Shown here: in pieces, positions 47,326-60,309 of the stretch
Layout: every line of letters starts with the position of its first letter
How positions within the stretch are numbered: the first letter of the stretch is position 1
From: Antennarius striatus
Taxonomy: Eukaryota > Chordata > Actinopteri > Lophiiformes > Antennariidae
Direction: 5' to 3'
Assembly (NCBI RefSeq): GCF_040054535.1
Contig: NC_090794.1
Location: 3,594,501 to 3,658,500 of the forward strand
DNA: 64,000 nucleotides
Program-made: the position numbers and the translations under genes
Notes under the pieces: generated by a model
The model's database searches: none
What the model saw: the letters and a program-made list of their open reading frames with translations, nothing else
Told to the model about the DNA's origin: nothing

Positions 47326-49711
47326 TCATGCTTCCTTCAACAGGGGAATATCTGCAGGGGCACAGAACACACATTAGAATGGAGTCATGGCTCTGGAGTC
47401 AGCTGTATGTCCCCGCCACACACATGCAATCTTTACTGAACTGAAATTATTCTGCTCCGATACTTTATGAAAGCTTCTTTTTGGACTTAATGTCTTGAAA
47501 ACTAGCAAAGACTCTATGAAACAAATGATCAAATTAGAAAATGCAGAACAATGTACATGTTAAAAAAATTGGATGCAAATGCTGATGCTGCATTACAGGC
47601 AACTTGTGTAATATGAATTCTCAAGAAGACGTGTAAAAAAACAACAACCTACCAAAGCCTACCATAAAACTAAAAACTGCTCATTTCTATCTTTAGATTC
47701 AGTAAGTCCCTTTTAGAAAATCTGTATCGTCTTACCATCAGAAAAATCATCTGCAGAGGTGACAGAAAGCAGGCTGTGCTGGTCACTACTGTCAGAGTCT
47801 CTACGGAGTGGTAAGGGGCCAGCGCATGCACCCCCAGGGTGCTCTCTAGCCCATGATGATGATGAAGAGGAGGAGGAAGAGGACGAGGGGGCCTGATGAA
47901 CCAGCACCGTCTCTGCATGACGCCGGGAAGAGAAAGATGAGGACGACGTGGATGGGAGACAGAAGTCTAAGTCTCTGTGGTGGCGGGTTCTGGGGGGGTC
48001 CTGGCCTCCCGTGGCCCCCTGAGGAAGACCCTCAGAGAGCACGATGGGAACTCGGGACTCAGGCGGAGCCGGAGGTGGTGGTGATGGAGGAGGAGGAGGA
48101 CCGGAAGCAGCACAGTGTCCGCTGCTGCCGTATACAGCCTCTTCATAGGAAGGCAGCGCCACCTGGACACCCTCCACCATGATGGAACTGGGCTGGCCCG
48201 ACACCCCCTGCTCCCTCCTGGAGGACAAAGGGGCAAAGACAGAGTGAGACGCACCGTCCCGTGACACCGGACTGGGGTTGATGGCATAATGCAGCAGAAC
48301 TCTCAGGAGGTAATTAGCATTTCGGGTGCACTCCCTTCATAGCAGGTAAGCTCTCAGGCCCACAACATAATCAACAAGAGTGACAACGAGAATCAGATCA
48401 AATCATTCTGGACTTTTTATCTGCGTCACAGCAGAGACATTCGTGACTGTGATAGGATTAAATCATTTATCTTACTTTTGCTTTCATTTCTCAAGCAGTG
48501 CATGAATGTGTGCCAGTAAAGGTACCTGCAAGAACTTGTACAGTGACATATCTATGAAGCTAGACTCCACAAAACTTCAAAATAAAAAGGGGTGCCTACT
48601 GTAAGGTTTCATAGCACAACCTGCTTTTTTTATTTTCTGACATTTGGAGAGACGGTTGTCTCATTCAACAGAAATAGAACTAAAGCTTCAAGAGTTTCTG
48701 ATGATGATGGTTTGTTTAAGAAGCAGAGGGCTGATGAAGATTCTTTTAACATTCTTCTTTTTGGTAAAACACAAAAGGTTGTGCACAGAACAACACAGAG
48801 ATTCAGGAATAATAGGGACAAAACTAATGGGACATGTCTCATAGAATGATATTTTACGAACCTATTATTTTACTTATGTGATCTGGGAAAGAATTCTTTT
48901 AGTTTTCATAAAGAGCAGCAGTAAAATCCATTGAGCAGTTGGGTCATCATATAAAAGCTAATATACCAAGGATTCCTCATTTAATTTTTCTGCAAGTGGG
49001 TATCTTACCTGCTGTGATGGAAAGACTTGAGTCTGGGCTGTACCAGAACAAACAGCACTACTAGAAGCAGGATGAGCGCAACAGAGCTAGCTGTGGATGC
49101 CACAATAGAAAGCGCTGGTATTCCCAGTGGAGAGTTCGGCTCCTTGTCTGAGGGAAGAAGAAGAAGAAGAAGATGGAGGGTGAAAGGGTGCTCTGTAGAC
49201 CTGGATTTACATTTCTTGCAGGAGGTTAAGACGGACCTTGTGTGAGTCGGCAGCTAATCTGCATGGGACTATCCCACTCTCCGTTCTGACAGGTGAGGAA
49301 CTTGTACTCTCCCTTCAGGGCGTAGCCTTCGTCGCAGAAGTACTCAATGACGGTCTGCTGGGTGAGGCGGTGGCAGGGAGATGGGCGACAGCGGTAGCCC
49401 CCGTTCTCTGGTTCAGTGGGGGGCGAACATACTGGGAGAAGATGGAGCGAATAAGAGAGTTTAACAACAGTGGTTGATTTTATGTGTTTAGTTTGTGTAC
49501 GTGTTGTGTTGCTCACCATTGCTTCTGATGCAGCGTGGCGGCTGAGGCGCCCAGACTCCAGAGCTGCTGCAGATTATGCTGGCTAGTCCATCTGCAATGT
49601 AGCCGGGCTCGCAGCCGTAGGTCAGCATGGTGCCCGGGGGGAACGAGTCCCGGTTAGCTTTGGTCTGGTTCAGTAGGTCTCCGTGCAGCACGCTAGGCGG
49701 CCGCGTACAAC
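47326..49711 (-). CDS. susd6: Sushi domain-containing protein 6 (5' exon not found)
   Basis: Single-pass membrane protein. Human SUSD6 (DRAGO) is p53-inducible and is reported to act with TMEM127 and the E3 ligase WWP2 in lowering surface MHC-I. Exons joined in frame: 49517-49711 (sushi), 49237-49431 (sushi), 49009-49147 (transmembrane), 47736-48217 (cytoplasmic) and 47326-47351 (C-terminus IPLLKEA). The human match is close in the second sushi (PEPENGGY, LTCQNGEW), the membrane segment (ALSIVASTASSVALILLLVV), KSFHHSRREQGVSG and LPSYEEAVYGSSGHC; the PSYEEA part is a WW-ligand-like motif. The first sushi exon has no counterpart that I recall in the human protein. The first exon found begins mid-codon (phase 1), so at least one upstream exon with the start and signal peptide is missing, either in a long 5' intron or beyond the window. 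Confidence 0.9.
47736..48217 (-). CDS. susd6: susd6 cytoplasmic-tail exon
   Basis: A 482-nt exon codes most of the cytoplasmic tail: VEGVQVALPSYEEAVYG near the membrane, then Pro-rich text, VPIVLSEG, ETVLVHQAP, an 11-serine run and HSLLSVTSADDFSD. These blocks appear in the same order in human SUSD6. The Pro and Ser runs are absent or shorter in the human protein as I recall it. Confidence 0.9.
49009..49147 (-). CDS. susd6: susd6 transmembrane exon
   Basis: The exon codes a short juxtamembrane stretch (DKEPNSPLGIPALSI) and one strongly hydrophobic segment ending VLVQPRLKSFHHS, with positive residues on the cytoplasmic side. It is nearly identical to the human segment. Confidence 0.92.
49237..49431 (-). 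CDS. susd6: susd6 conserved sushi-domain exon
   Basis: A 195-nt phase 1-1 exon codes one sushi (CCP) module with six cysteines, one pair of them close together (YRCRPSPC), and the typical GEW tryptophan. It is orthologous to the single sushi of human SUSD6. Its donor GTCCGT is weak. Confidence 0.92.
49517..49711 (-). CDS. susd6: susd6 extra sushi-domain exon
   Basis: A second 195-nt phase 1-1 exon codes a canonical four-cysteine sushi module: CTRPPSVLHG, TYGCEPGYIADG, SIICSSSGVWAP and PPRCI. It is closer in style to complement-type modules than to the neighbouring susd6 sushi. Splice borders are good (acceptor CGTCAG, donor GTGAGC). It carries a sequon (NQT). Confidence 0.85.
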
Positions 49712-51226
49712 CTGACGATACGGAAACAAGAGAGCGCAAAGACAAGAGGGTTTAGTTGGGTGCTTGATGGCTTGAAGGACAGAAGACGGTCAGGTTACAG
49801 AAGAAACAGAAGAAGCATCTTCGTCTGGTTACGAGTAATCATTTTCGTTTTCTGCTTATTGCTGCTTCATCTGAGTGGCATAACCGCAAAATGACTACAA
49901 GAATAGAGCTACACACTCTTCTTAGACAGGACATGAAGCATCTTAATTGTCGATTTATTAGTAACTTTGTATTGCAAGCCATCCGAGAAAACAAGGACAC
50001 TTTTTTTCCACAACGGATTCATTTAAAAACAATGTAACACGATTATGTGAAATAAACTGACTATTCCATTAGTGTATCAATAACGAGGCCTGTTGTGGCT
50101 GGCTCCATCCCAGTCTAACAGAAAACCCCTTATATTGTGTTCATATGGTTCCATCATTGCGCTGACATCCACTGCCGGCTGGTCTCCTCAGCAGGCAGCT
50201 GGGTCAAACAACTTTTCACAGGGAAACACTAAAGTTGACAGGTTGAGCTGATAATTAAAGCTCAGAGGTATTGTTACGTGAAACTAGGCTACATTTTACC
50301 CGGGCTTGGGAGAAGCACTGCATCAACATGACAAGTTACTGTGGGTGTCGACGACCACGCTCTGCAGCATGGAAAGTGTCTGCTGCACGGCGGATGAAGA
50401 CGTCTCAAGAAGCTTCACATGGACCTAATTTATCTCGATTATCTCCTGCTCATTAAATTGTCTGTATCCTACTCCACCGGTGGCTGGTATCCGTCTGGAG
50501 GTGAGGAGGCGTCTTTGGTCGGGCTCGTTTGCTCAGCTCTAATGGGCGATTCGAAGCTCTAAGCCAGTCAATAAAGACGGGCAGAAAAAGAGTTAATGCT
50601 GCTTTCACCCACCTCCCAGTGCTTTATCTATGATGTGATGTCGCTTGTCGGTTCTTCTTTCTCGGTGTACGTTTGACGGTTAAGTTTCAGACTAGCTCCA
50701 AACCCCACAGCTCCAGACATTGTCCACACATGCACATGCATTTGGAGCTCCAGTCTGGATAGAGCCAAGCATCTAAATCTAGCACGTCTGTCATAACATT
50801 GCAGCACCTGTGTAAACGGTGGCTTGACAGCAGGAGGGCGAATTTACTTTCTGCGCTGCTGATCTTCAAGAGAAGGATAGATACAGGCATACCAGCTTTA
50901 TTATCACTGATCTGGCTCATCTGGGAAGAAGCTAACCAGGAATTTTGGCCTCAGCTTGTTTGGAACACTTCAAACCCATCAGGGCCATTGTGCAGGAATC
51001 AAGTCTGTCATTTTTGTCAGTAAGCAGACAAAATTCAATATGAAAACACCCACACAATAAGGATCATTAATAAATCCAATCAACACTAATGGCTGCATGG
51101 TTCATTATTTAATCCTTTGCCTGATTTTTTTAATATTACATATTAGGGATCTTCTATTACAGGGCTTCATCATTTGCTTGACATAAACCAACACACCCGA
51201 CGTTACAAACAGCCAATTCCCCCTTG

Positions 51227-51262
51227 TGTGTGTGTGTGTGTTTATGTGTGTGTGTGTGTGTT
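51227..51262. repeat. Short interrupted (TG)n run
   Basis: Two short TG blocks are separated by 'tttatg'. Confidence 0.9.
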
Positions 51263-53069
51263 TGTATACTGAAAGGGAGACTATTTCCACAGCAGAACCT
51301 CCAACATGCTCTAATCTCCTGGGAGAAACGTCACTCTAAGCTGGCGGCACAAGATTAAATGCAAACACTCAAATGTGCGAGTGCCTCCTCCGCAACACAC
51401 ATGCAAATACAGATGCAGAAAGTCAACATCCACAAACAAAGACACTCCCGGGACTAAGTGCGACACCAGAGGGTGAATTATTGAATTCAGATGGGGACAG
51501 ATTGCATGTGCTGCAGAGGTACACACAGCTGACAGCAGCCATGCTGGCTAACAAAGGTTCAGATTTGACTGCTTACAGCACTGGCGGTTGGTTCGAGTCT
51601 ACTCCAACCCCATCTTTATCCATCACAAGACGGTCCGTCACATGACAACAACGAGCTATCAGTGTTGTTATCAAGATGTTAAAAGGGTAATTTTGGCCCG
51701 ACACTGCCCCGTTTTATTCAGTTTTCCATCCCAAACACAAACTGAACCTTTGCCAGCAGTCGTAATAACTATGCTCTTCCTCTCACACGCAGACACACCA
51801 TCTGCACATGCATATCTTTGGACACCATTTGACATCGAGACCTGAACAGTTGTTCACCGAGCTGCTTCGGGGCAGCTTAAGGCTCTCTGATGGTGGTGAT
51901 GGTGCTAATGGAGGTGGTAAAGGTGATGAATTGATGACCCCAAGCAGGGAGGCATCAGGGGACAAAGAGGCCATAGGGGGCATTTTGAGAACAATTGCCT
52001 GTAGCCGGGGGCTACTGTTCCCATCGGTTGTGGTGTGTTGCAGGACAGTCAATAAAACTGCAGAAGATTGATGAGGGTCAACAGTACTCATTGTTTGACT
52101 ATGAATCGCAGGTTTTTTTTATTAGTAACATCATGTGCCAAAAAATGCAGTCTTTCAAATACAATGCAATTCATTTAAAACACACAATCATGCCAAAAAC
52201 TGAAGAAACTGAGTTATAGAAGTAAAAAAAAAAAATCAAATATGATGTCAGGCTAAGGACGACTGTGGCTTAATTATTACTGAGTATTTGGCTCACAGAG
52301 GTCAGAGAAGTCAGGTCGGTATAAACCAACGATGCAGGAAGTGAAAAGTCCATTTAGAAAATCCTTTTTTCAGAAGTGGATCAAACCAGACGCTCTCTTT
52401 AGATGCCAGGAAAACCTTGCAATCTTAAAATGCCCATCATCTTTTCCAAATACCATCTGCATCCACTGCACTTACGCACTTATACTCCGGCTGTGTGCTT
52501 AGGAGGCATTACAAAGACTTGCTGCAAGCCTTTACCTGTCATGGAATACACACAAGCGGGTTTTTTATTTCTGTATGTGGAAGAGCAAGAGGCAATAAAA
52601 TAATGTTGCTGATCGGCTGTGTTAACAGAAACCATCACAAAAACCATGAAAACAAAATCTAAAACAGCTCAGGCCTGATGCTGATATGGTTTCAAAGCTG
52701 ACAGATAGATCGATGCACTGATGTAAAACTAAGCACCTCCAGGCCATGATAATATACAGACCATAATGTAACATTTAGTTGTATTCCAGATGAAAAAGAA
52801 TTTGAAGATAGATCTTTAGTTATAGATTGGCATAGATTGGTTAAGCAGTTGTTTTATTGTTTCATTGTCAAGGAAATAAGCCAAATTTTCATTGATTACT
52901 ATCAACAATAGACATGCCTTTTGCAAACTACATCCTGCGGTAAAAGAACAACTCGTACTTATGGTGCCTTAAAACGGTAGATTAAGACAAAGCATTGGAA
53001 AAAAAAGACGTAATTCTCCCAAGAGATTAGACTTGTCAAAAGAAGTCAGAGCCTAACTTTTAAACTTTT

Positions 53070-53360
53070 AATACCAGAAAAGAGAGCAAGGAAAAGAGAG
53101 AAAGAAAGAGGGAGAGGAAAAAAAACTGTCATATTTTAGAGTTTGCCATTTTATTTTGGCATATATTGACTTTTAAAAATACAGGCAAAGAAGCACATTG
53201 TTTTCATCAATCTTTTTTCACTTTTGCGTGTTATGTTTTGTCCAGTGCTACAATGTTGTTTTGCCATGCACTGTACTGTATAAAATATTCAGTAAAGATA
53301 CAAAATTTTGTTTGGGAGAGGGAGAGAGAGGGAGAAAGAGATAGAGATAGAGGGGCTGGA
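53070..53360. repeat. Purine-rich low-complexity tracts
   Basis: Runs of GA and GAAA units (gagcaaggaaaagagagaaag; gagagggagagagagggag) occur on the plus strand, separated by AT-rich sequence. Confidence 0.8.
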
Positions 53361-56300
53361 AAGAAGAATTAAGGCAGAAAAAGAAAGATGCTGACCGACA
53401 AACGCTACTCATCATCAGAAAAGCGTTACGAGGCAGAAAAGGAGGAGACTGCAAAACAAAATCATCAGCATCATGGGGCGGCGTAGTTCCGAATAATTAT
53501 AAGCCGCTAAGAGTCGAGTCATGGCAAGTCCAGCAGATCTAGTATGAGCAGCAGTGGAAAGAGGAAGCAGCTACAGTACATACCACACCGTGGGTTGGGC
53601 TCGCAGGAACGGAGAGACTGTTTAAGGAAAGAGTGAACACTGCCTTGGTGGTTCAGATACCTCGCTGTCTTTTTTCCCCATTGGTCTTTCAGCCTAATGT
53701 TGAAAATTAGCTTTGAAAACACATGGGGCGGGGGGAAGAACAACGATTAAAGCACTAAGCGATGGCAGAGTGGATTTCAGAATGTCATGTTTTGTGCTTA
53801 TGAGGAAGGGAATGAGTCACCGTTAGACACAAGCTGTTCTCCCACGGGTCTGATGTTCAGGGTTTGTTCAAGAGAACAGGCGTTGTAGAAACACTGTAAA
53901 CAGTAATGACTAACATGGCGACACAAGTCTCTTGTGAAATACGTGGATTTTGAAACAGCAAACATACCCCATACATTTGGATTTACCACGCAAAAGATCA
54001 TCCTCTCATGTCTGTGTGGAGGTGTGGGCATTTGACATGTTGAGCTCAAATAAAATAAGATACATAAAAAGGTGAGCCCATCTGAAATCTTCTTCACTTG
54101 TGACTTTAAGCTCATGAAGGAGCTTAACTGCCACAAGTTGGAAGAAACGCTTCTTTCATCGGGAGGAGCAGGACGAGGCGGAGCGCCCTTCAGGCTTACT
54201 GCCAGAGCAGCGACAGAGGAGACTCGGGCCATGGGGGGCGTTAAAATCCCTTGCCTTGCTCTAAAGCGCCAGCCTTGCTGTGAATATCTCCCTTTCTCCA
54301 TCTGTTACTGGTGGCAATCGCCCGCCAAGAACCGGTAGGTGGGTTGAGGAAAGCATGGGTGAGGGGAAGACACGGGTTTTAGCCCTCCTTGCCTGGGCAA
54401 ATTAAAATTCTAATTATCCTCTATTACAAACTGGGTACACTCTGACGAAGACCAGATACTGATGACTTTTGCAACCAGCAGTTTGGGTTCTCTGTGGAAC
54501 AATAGGTCTCAAGGAGTGCATGTCTGTGTGTGTGTGTTGAAAAGCAGTTTGAATGTATGCTAAGAGGGGTTGTGCATCGGATTAAGCTTAAACCCAGGGG
54601 GATGATGATACCCTCTTTAGCCTGGTAAATATGTTTTTGTCCCTTTGATGGGATCCCTCCATGACCTCTGTTGTTGTTTGTTCTGCTGTCATACTCCAAA
54701 TGAAGGTGTTTTTGTGGTCAGGTTCCTCCGTCCTGCTAATTCACGGGGGTGTTTTTTGTCAAGCTGTTCAAAGGTTCTAGGACGCTAAGATAAATAGAAC
54801 AGTTCCGGTTTTTATTCTTCTTATATGAACTTTTGCCACAAAGAAGAGCTCAATTAGGCAATACAAACCAAAGAGAAATCTAGTGACTGTAAAGCAGTAA
54901 AGGGTCATGGGAGACGTTGTCTTCATTGTTGAACAATAACAGCTGAGGTCCGTTTATGTGACTCAGAAGTGCATAAAGGTTTTAAGTTTTATTCCCATAA
55001 GGTAAAACATGTTGAATCGTACTCTTTCATGGTCTCCCTGGTTTCAAGTTCAGTGTGGGTGAAAGTCTTTCACCTATGATTTGGTCTCAAAATCTAAAGC
55101 GTAGATACTATTAGTTGAGTCATAGTGAAACTCCTGAATGTGCTACTGTGTGGACGAGCTTCCTACATCTTCTTTCGTTCTTTGACACCAATGGAAACAT
55201 CCCAGATGATCTTTCAGAGGGACACACTTTACACCCTACGAGGTGACTAGACTCTGTACACTGATCTGGGTAGGTGGCACGACATGGCAGCATAGCATGC
55301 TTAATGTATTGCTGAGTGACACCAGCAGTGTCATGTTCTGCTGTGTGCTATATGCCATCTTTCTGTAACACTCCTGCATACACACACTACTTTCTACTCT
55401 CATATTTTATCGATCTCAAACAGCTGGGCCCTGAATCATATTTCTCCAGGGTAGAAAGATGCAGAACAAAGATGAAACCCATTCCTTCCATAACAGTGCT
55501 GTTGTTCCATCTCCGGGACCTCTGGGAGAAGGTGGAGGGACCTAACTTGAAGAGGAAGGGGAGGAGGTGGATGAAGATGAAGAACAGGGAGGCAATGCAA
55601 AGGAGTTGCCGGTACATTTACACAGAATCCTACGTGCAGATATGGGAGGACTGTAATCTTACTATGCAAGTGTAGAACCCACGATGCTTTTGCAAACTGC
55701 AGGTTTGTGCTGCTTGCTAAGCGTCAGAAAGAGTGGTGAGCACCGTCACTCTTTTAATGGCCGGCAAGTTCCAGCATTGTAAGTTGGTGCTGCGGCAAAT
55801 GGGAAATTTGTCGGAACACATGAATCATGCGCTCGCTGAAGAGAATTTCCAGGGAACTTGGCGGTCTACTCATAACATCCCTTCCTGCATCTGCAAAGCA
55901 CAGCGGCAAACAAACATGCAGCACACACCCAGGGTGGAGGAAGTCTCTGAACAGACACATCCTCCACCTCCCCACCCATTCCCCTCATGCTGATGCGGTG
56001 CATTTAGCGAGCCACGTGTGCTGCCATTACGCTCCATTGTCCCTGTTTGCTGAGGGATGGGGCACAGTGACACATTTAAGCAGCGTGCCTCACAGGAGGA
56101 CAACAGGCAACTTTGCATTTGAAGGGTTAATATGCATAAGGGGCCAAAATGGGTGAAAGCCAGTCGGGGTGGGATGGGTGGAATGGGGGGGTGGGTACTA
56201 TTGTCTGCGACACCCTTTCTAACCCTGAGATACAAGCATACACACACACTCTGTTCTCCAGTAACAGATGGGAGGATGTTAGCAAATGCGAACAGTGATC

Positions 56301-56851
56301 TCCCCCTTCGCTCCTCTATCATCCTCACTGCCGAGGACAGCTGGGAGGCAAACATTCCTTCTTCTCAGCTTTCAGAGGAAAACAAAAGAGTGTGTGGGAC
56401 CCCTCCTACACACACGTGCATGTGTTCAGATCCCCCCCAGCTCCCACCACCCCAAAACCCCCTTTCAGAAGATGTCAGTGCATTTCTGAGCAGATCATAT
56501 TTCAGCAGCGAGCAAGCGAGGGAACAAGCATTGAGCTTGGGATAGTTGTGTGAAGTCGGGGTGATAAGCCCGACACCACCGACCCCGACTGGGACTAGAG
56601 TGCTCATGTGTTGGTAGGACAAGTACAAGTGGGTAGTTTCAAACCGATGAGAAATACGACAAGGCTCAGTCTGCAGGCGGTTGCTCTTTTTTTCTTACAG
56701 GCACATTTGAGTTGTTTGAACATGTTTGCATTCGTAGCACAGCACATCCTGTACTACAAACACTGCAGCATTCGTGTGCAGAATGTATCACAGTAGAGAG
56801 AAAGACCAGATTCATTATTAAGGATACAATGTTATGGACATTTATCCCTGT

Positions 56852-56960
56852 AAGTCAAGTCAAGTCAGTTTTATTTTTATAGCACCAAATCACAAAAAAA
56901 GATCCGACAATTCCCCTCGTGCAAGAACACAGAGTCAGTGGCCAGGAATCCTGGAATATG
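56852..56960 (+). repeat. Teleost dispersed repeat fragment ('tttatttttatagcaccaaatcac' type)
   Basis: The start 'caagtcaagtcagttttatt' followed by 'atagcaccaaatcacaa' matches a repeat head found in great numbers in teleost genomes. The copy is truncated after about 100 bp. Its class is not assigned here. Confidence 0.6.
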
Positions 56961-59479
56961 CACTTTACATTTGTCACTATAACGTATATATTACATACTA
57001 TAATATACTATATTGTTATCATGAAGGTAACAAAAGGACAGACCTGTAAAAAAAGGATAATGCAAATCAGCGCCACAGCTTTAAGTATATTGACACGTTT
57101 GACACAACCCAGCCTTTTTCTTTTCTTATCTATTTATGAATCCTTGTTATGGATATAGCAGCAGTAGTGCGATAAGAATAGCAAATAACCAAAATCCCTA
57201 CATATTAGCAAGCCAAATAATAAACTGCAAAGAGAATAAGGAGTTGATATGCATCAAGACTTTAATGAAGTCTGTGAGGGCATTCCTGCTAACTGGTACC
57301 ACTATGACAGTTTACTGAAAGAGACTAGAAAGCCTGGCGTTAGAAGCAACTGAAACTTTGCATCTGGCAAACAAAACACAACTTAAAAGAAATATTAAGC
57401 CAGTCGAGTCACGTCGACACAAGTTCAATGACGTCTCAGTAGTCAACTTGAACTACCACCATTTTCTTTGCGATAATATATACTGCTACTAACTAACACT
57501 GAAACTGAGGATGTGAATCAATGCTGGGAGACGAATCACCAATATAGTAAAAGAATCACCAATACAGCAGTATGTTCGTGCCATCATGGGGAAGTTGGAG
57601 TTTTATATTGATCGCTACACATACAGTACGGCAAAGAATTTATGGATGCAACACAGATATGAATCTCCTTCTGGATGGGTGTGATGCCTAAATAAATGTT
57701 AATAAAATCCTGTAACAGATAGTGTATGAGAAAATGTGAAAAATAACGTGATGACAATTTTATATTAATTGTACAGACTTACAGAGTGATTATGAATAAG
57801 ACGTATTGAGAGACTCTCATAAATCCTGACGCAATCATCTAAATGGACGCTGGTGAAACATACTGTAAATAAAGGCCTTGGGCATTTGGCTGTTTGTTAC
57901 AGAGCGGTATTTACAGATGATGTAATGAGGACACAGGGCATTAGGTTGTAGCTCAGCCAACTGGCCACTAAACATGTCAGCACTCACAGTTTGAGGGATG
58001 TGACTAGAGGGGAACAAAATAAAACAACAAAACAGGAAGCAGTGACATGCAGACAGGAAATGAATGTTATTAGAACATCCTGCAGGCACAGATCCATGAA
58101 TTGTGGAGTAAAAACAGAATAATAGCTGTGTAAAAAGGGTACTATGGCAAGCAAGTCAGCAAATGTTCACTAAACTGAAGTGTCTTTAACATTAAGACAT
58201 TTATGACAGCTCCAACTGTTCTGCTCTGAATCAAACTTTTCAGAATCTAATTAAACATCTACTGAAGTGCAAATTGCACCAAAATAAGACAGGAAAAACA
58301 GGAATCGCTGAGTCATTTTTTTGACATGCAGTCAGTTAAAGTGAAACAGCTGTACACTACCTCCACCCATGACAAGCCATCCGGGTGAAGCGGAATAGCA
58401 CATGAAGGCCTAGCCCTTCCCCTCTGCCAGATCATGTGGCTTTTTTTATGTCCCTGCCTTGGACTGGTTGACGTCGGCTCAATTATTTCCCCAAGCAAAC
58501 TATTACAGAGTTTCTGACAAACTGGACTAAAGCTTAAACGCTGAATCAACACTTTGAGGGGGCCTGTGCCGGTTGTAGTACATTATCACCCCATTTCTTG
58601 TCTTGCTACAGTTGTGGCATGTTGAGGCATGACAGCATGAATTTCCACTCTGTGGATTCACAGCAGTTGATGACCATTCTGACTGCCAATATTTTGGTCC
58701 AAACATAACAGCCGCTGCTCTCGGCCGAGCTATTGTGCTCAACTGATGATCACGAGGGCGGCTAAAGCGAAACCACTGTTTGTTTGTTATCTTAAAAAAA
58801 GGCGTGTTATATCCAGCTGTCAGTAATTTAGTAACTGCAGTCTGACCTAAGAATGTCTGTGGCTTGGAGTTGAAGCTGCTGTTTAAAGATACCATTAATG
58901 CAACTCAAGCATTTATTGCTACTGCGGCTTCTCATGAAATGCCCAGAAATGGTAAGATAGCTTTATTGCCATTCAAAATGTCTTCTAAATGACATAACGA
59001 TGAAAGGGGAAACTAGTTAGATCCATGAATTTCACCACTGTTTTTCCATGACGCTGCGTGTAAAATCATTCATGACGTGCCTGCATCATCAGCTTTGTCA
59101 CGGTTGCTCACTGTCTAGCACAGACTGGATGTCTCAACCGTTGGTGAATCCAGCATGTGGTGGATGCTAGGTGCCTTATGTGTAAGATGATGAACTTGTT
59201 TGAACAGGATGCTGCATTGACTAATGGTGCAATGAAAAATTAGCCCAAATCAAAGAGTAGATGGCACAGGAGGGGGAAAAGAAACGACATCAGAAATGAA
59301 GAAAACAGGACATGTGAGTTTATTTAGCTTAATTTTGTAATATTTGGCAAGATGTTGAATAAAAATACCAACAACACAGAAAGGTACAAAGAGGTCAAAA
59401 CCCCAGGAATAAAAGCAGAGAGAAGTAAAAGAGTGAAAGAATGAAATGAGGCAGAAGCAGCAGAAGACAGGAGAGACTG

Positions 59480-59720
59480 GGGGATATATTTAGCAGCTCA
59501 TTAGTCAGAGATGTTCTCTACTCAGCAGGCCGGTCCCTCAGATGAGGTCCTTTGGAAATCATTATGACTGCCTGCTGGTTCAGACAACCGTACACATTTC
59601 ACTGAAAAACAATTTACAAACTGCCTATCTTGTCCCCGGCCCTAATGTAGCTTCAAAATAATCCCCGTGTTCTGGAGAGACGCCTGAAAACAAAGCTGTG
59701 TGAACGAGGAAAACATAATG
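59480..59720. other. Candidate conserved non-coding element
   Basis: Non-repetitive text of balanced composition, with words such as 'agcagctcattagtcag' and 'aaaacaatttacaaactgcc', stands out from the surrounding low-complexity DNA. This is judged on texture only. Confidence 0.18.
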
Positions 59721-60229
59721 CCGTGGATTTTAATATCACATCCACTGCATTGTCGTAAAAAATAACCACTTCTGCTGTGACTGCGTGCTGCTTTGACATT
59801 CATTAACCTTTACAGTACAGCTCCTGTCACTGGCGGAGAAGGAATTTGGAACCTAGCTAAACTATCTGCATGAAGAAGGAATTGTGAATGGGAGGGTAGT
59901 TTTCCAATAACAATAATTAGAGTAGTCAAAAAATTTTTAATCGTGTCTTGTGCTGTATGTATTTGCACAGCAGAAGCAAAATTTTTTTCTTGTCAAAATG
60001 TTTAAAACCTTCAATGGGCAAGAGACATGCTAAATTACAGGAGGAGAGAGCAGAGGGTTATGGCTCAAATGATAAATACACAGGTAATGGAGGAGAAAGG
60101 CTGATGGATTCGACCAGGCTGCCTCTAATGGGCTCTGATCTCACCTGGCTAATGGTTAAAGCCCGACAGAAAGAGACGAAACAGAGGTGTCTCAGAAAAG
60201 GGGGCTGTGCTGCACTCAGTATACTTTGT

Positions 60230-60230
<1 letters not shown>

Positions 60231-60306
<76 letters not shown>
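60231..60306. repeat. (CA)n microsatellite
   Basis: Thirty-eight uninterrupted AC/CA units. Confidence 0.99.

Positions 60307-60309
<3 letters not shown>

Noticed and set aside
47071-47439. Plus-strand frame of 122 codons near the susd6 3' end
   Set aside because: It is antisense to the susd6 3' UTR and last exon, with no similarity to known proteins.
54072-54338. GC-rich frames on both strands at 54.1-54.3 kb, tested as a susd6 leader exon
   Set aside because: The minus-strand MARVSSVAALAV has a possible GTAAGC donor, but in phase 0, whereas susd6 needs phase 1; there is no similarity to the human leader.
57835-58089. Minus-strand hydrophobic frame beginning MPAGCSNNIHFL, followed by a GTGAGT
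   Set aside because: It looks like a signal peptide, but the donor is in phase 0 and does not fit the 49711 exon.
58945-59020. Text 'gctttattgccattcaaaatg', like the head of a teleost dispersed repeat
   Set aside because: The match is too short and diverged to call.
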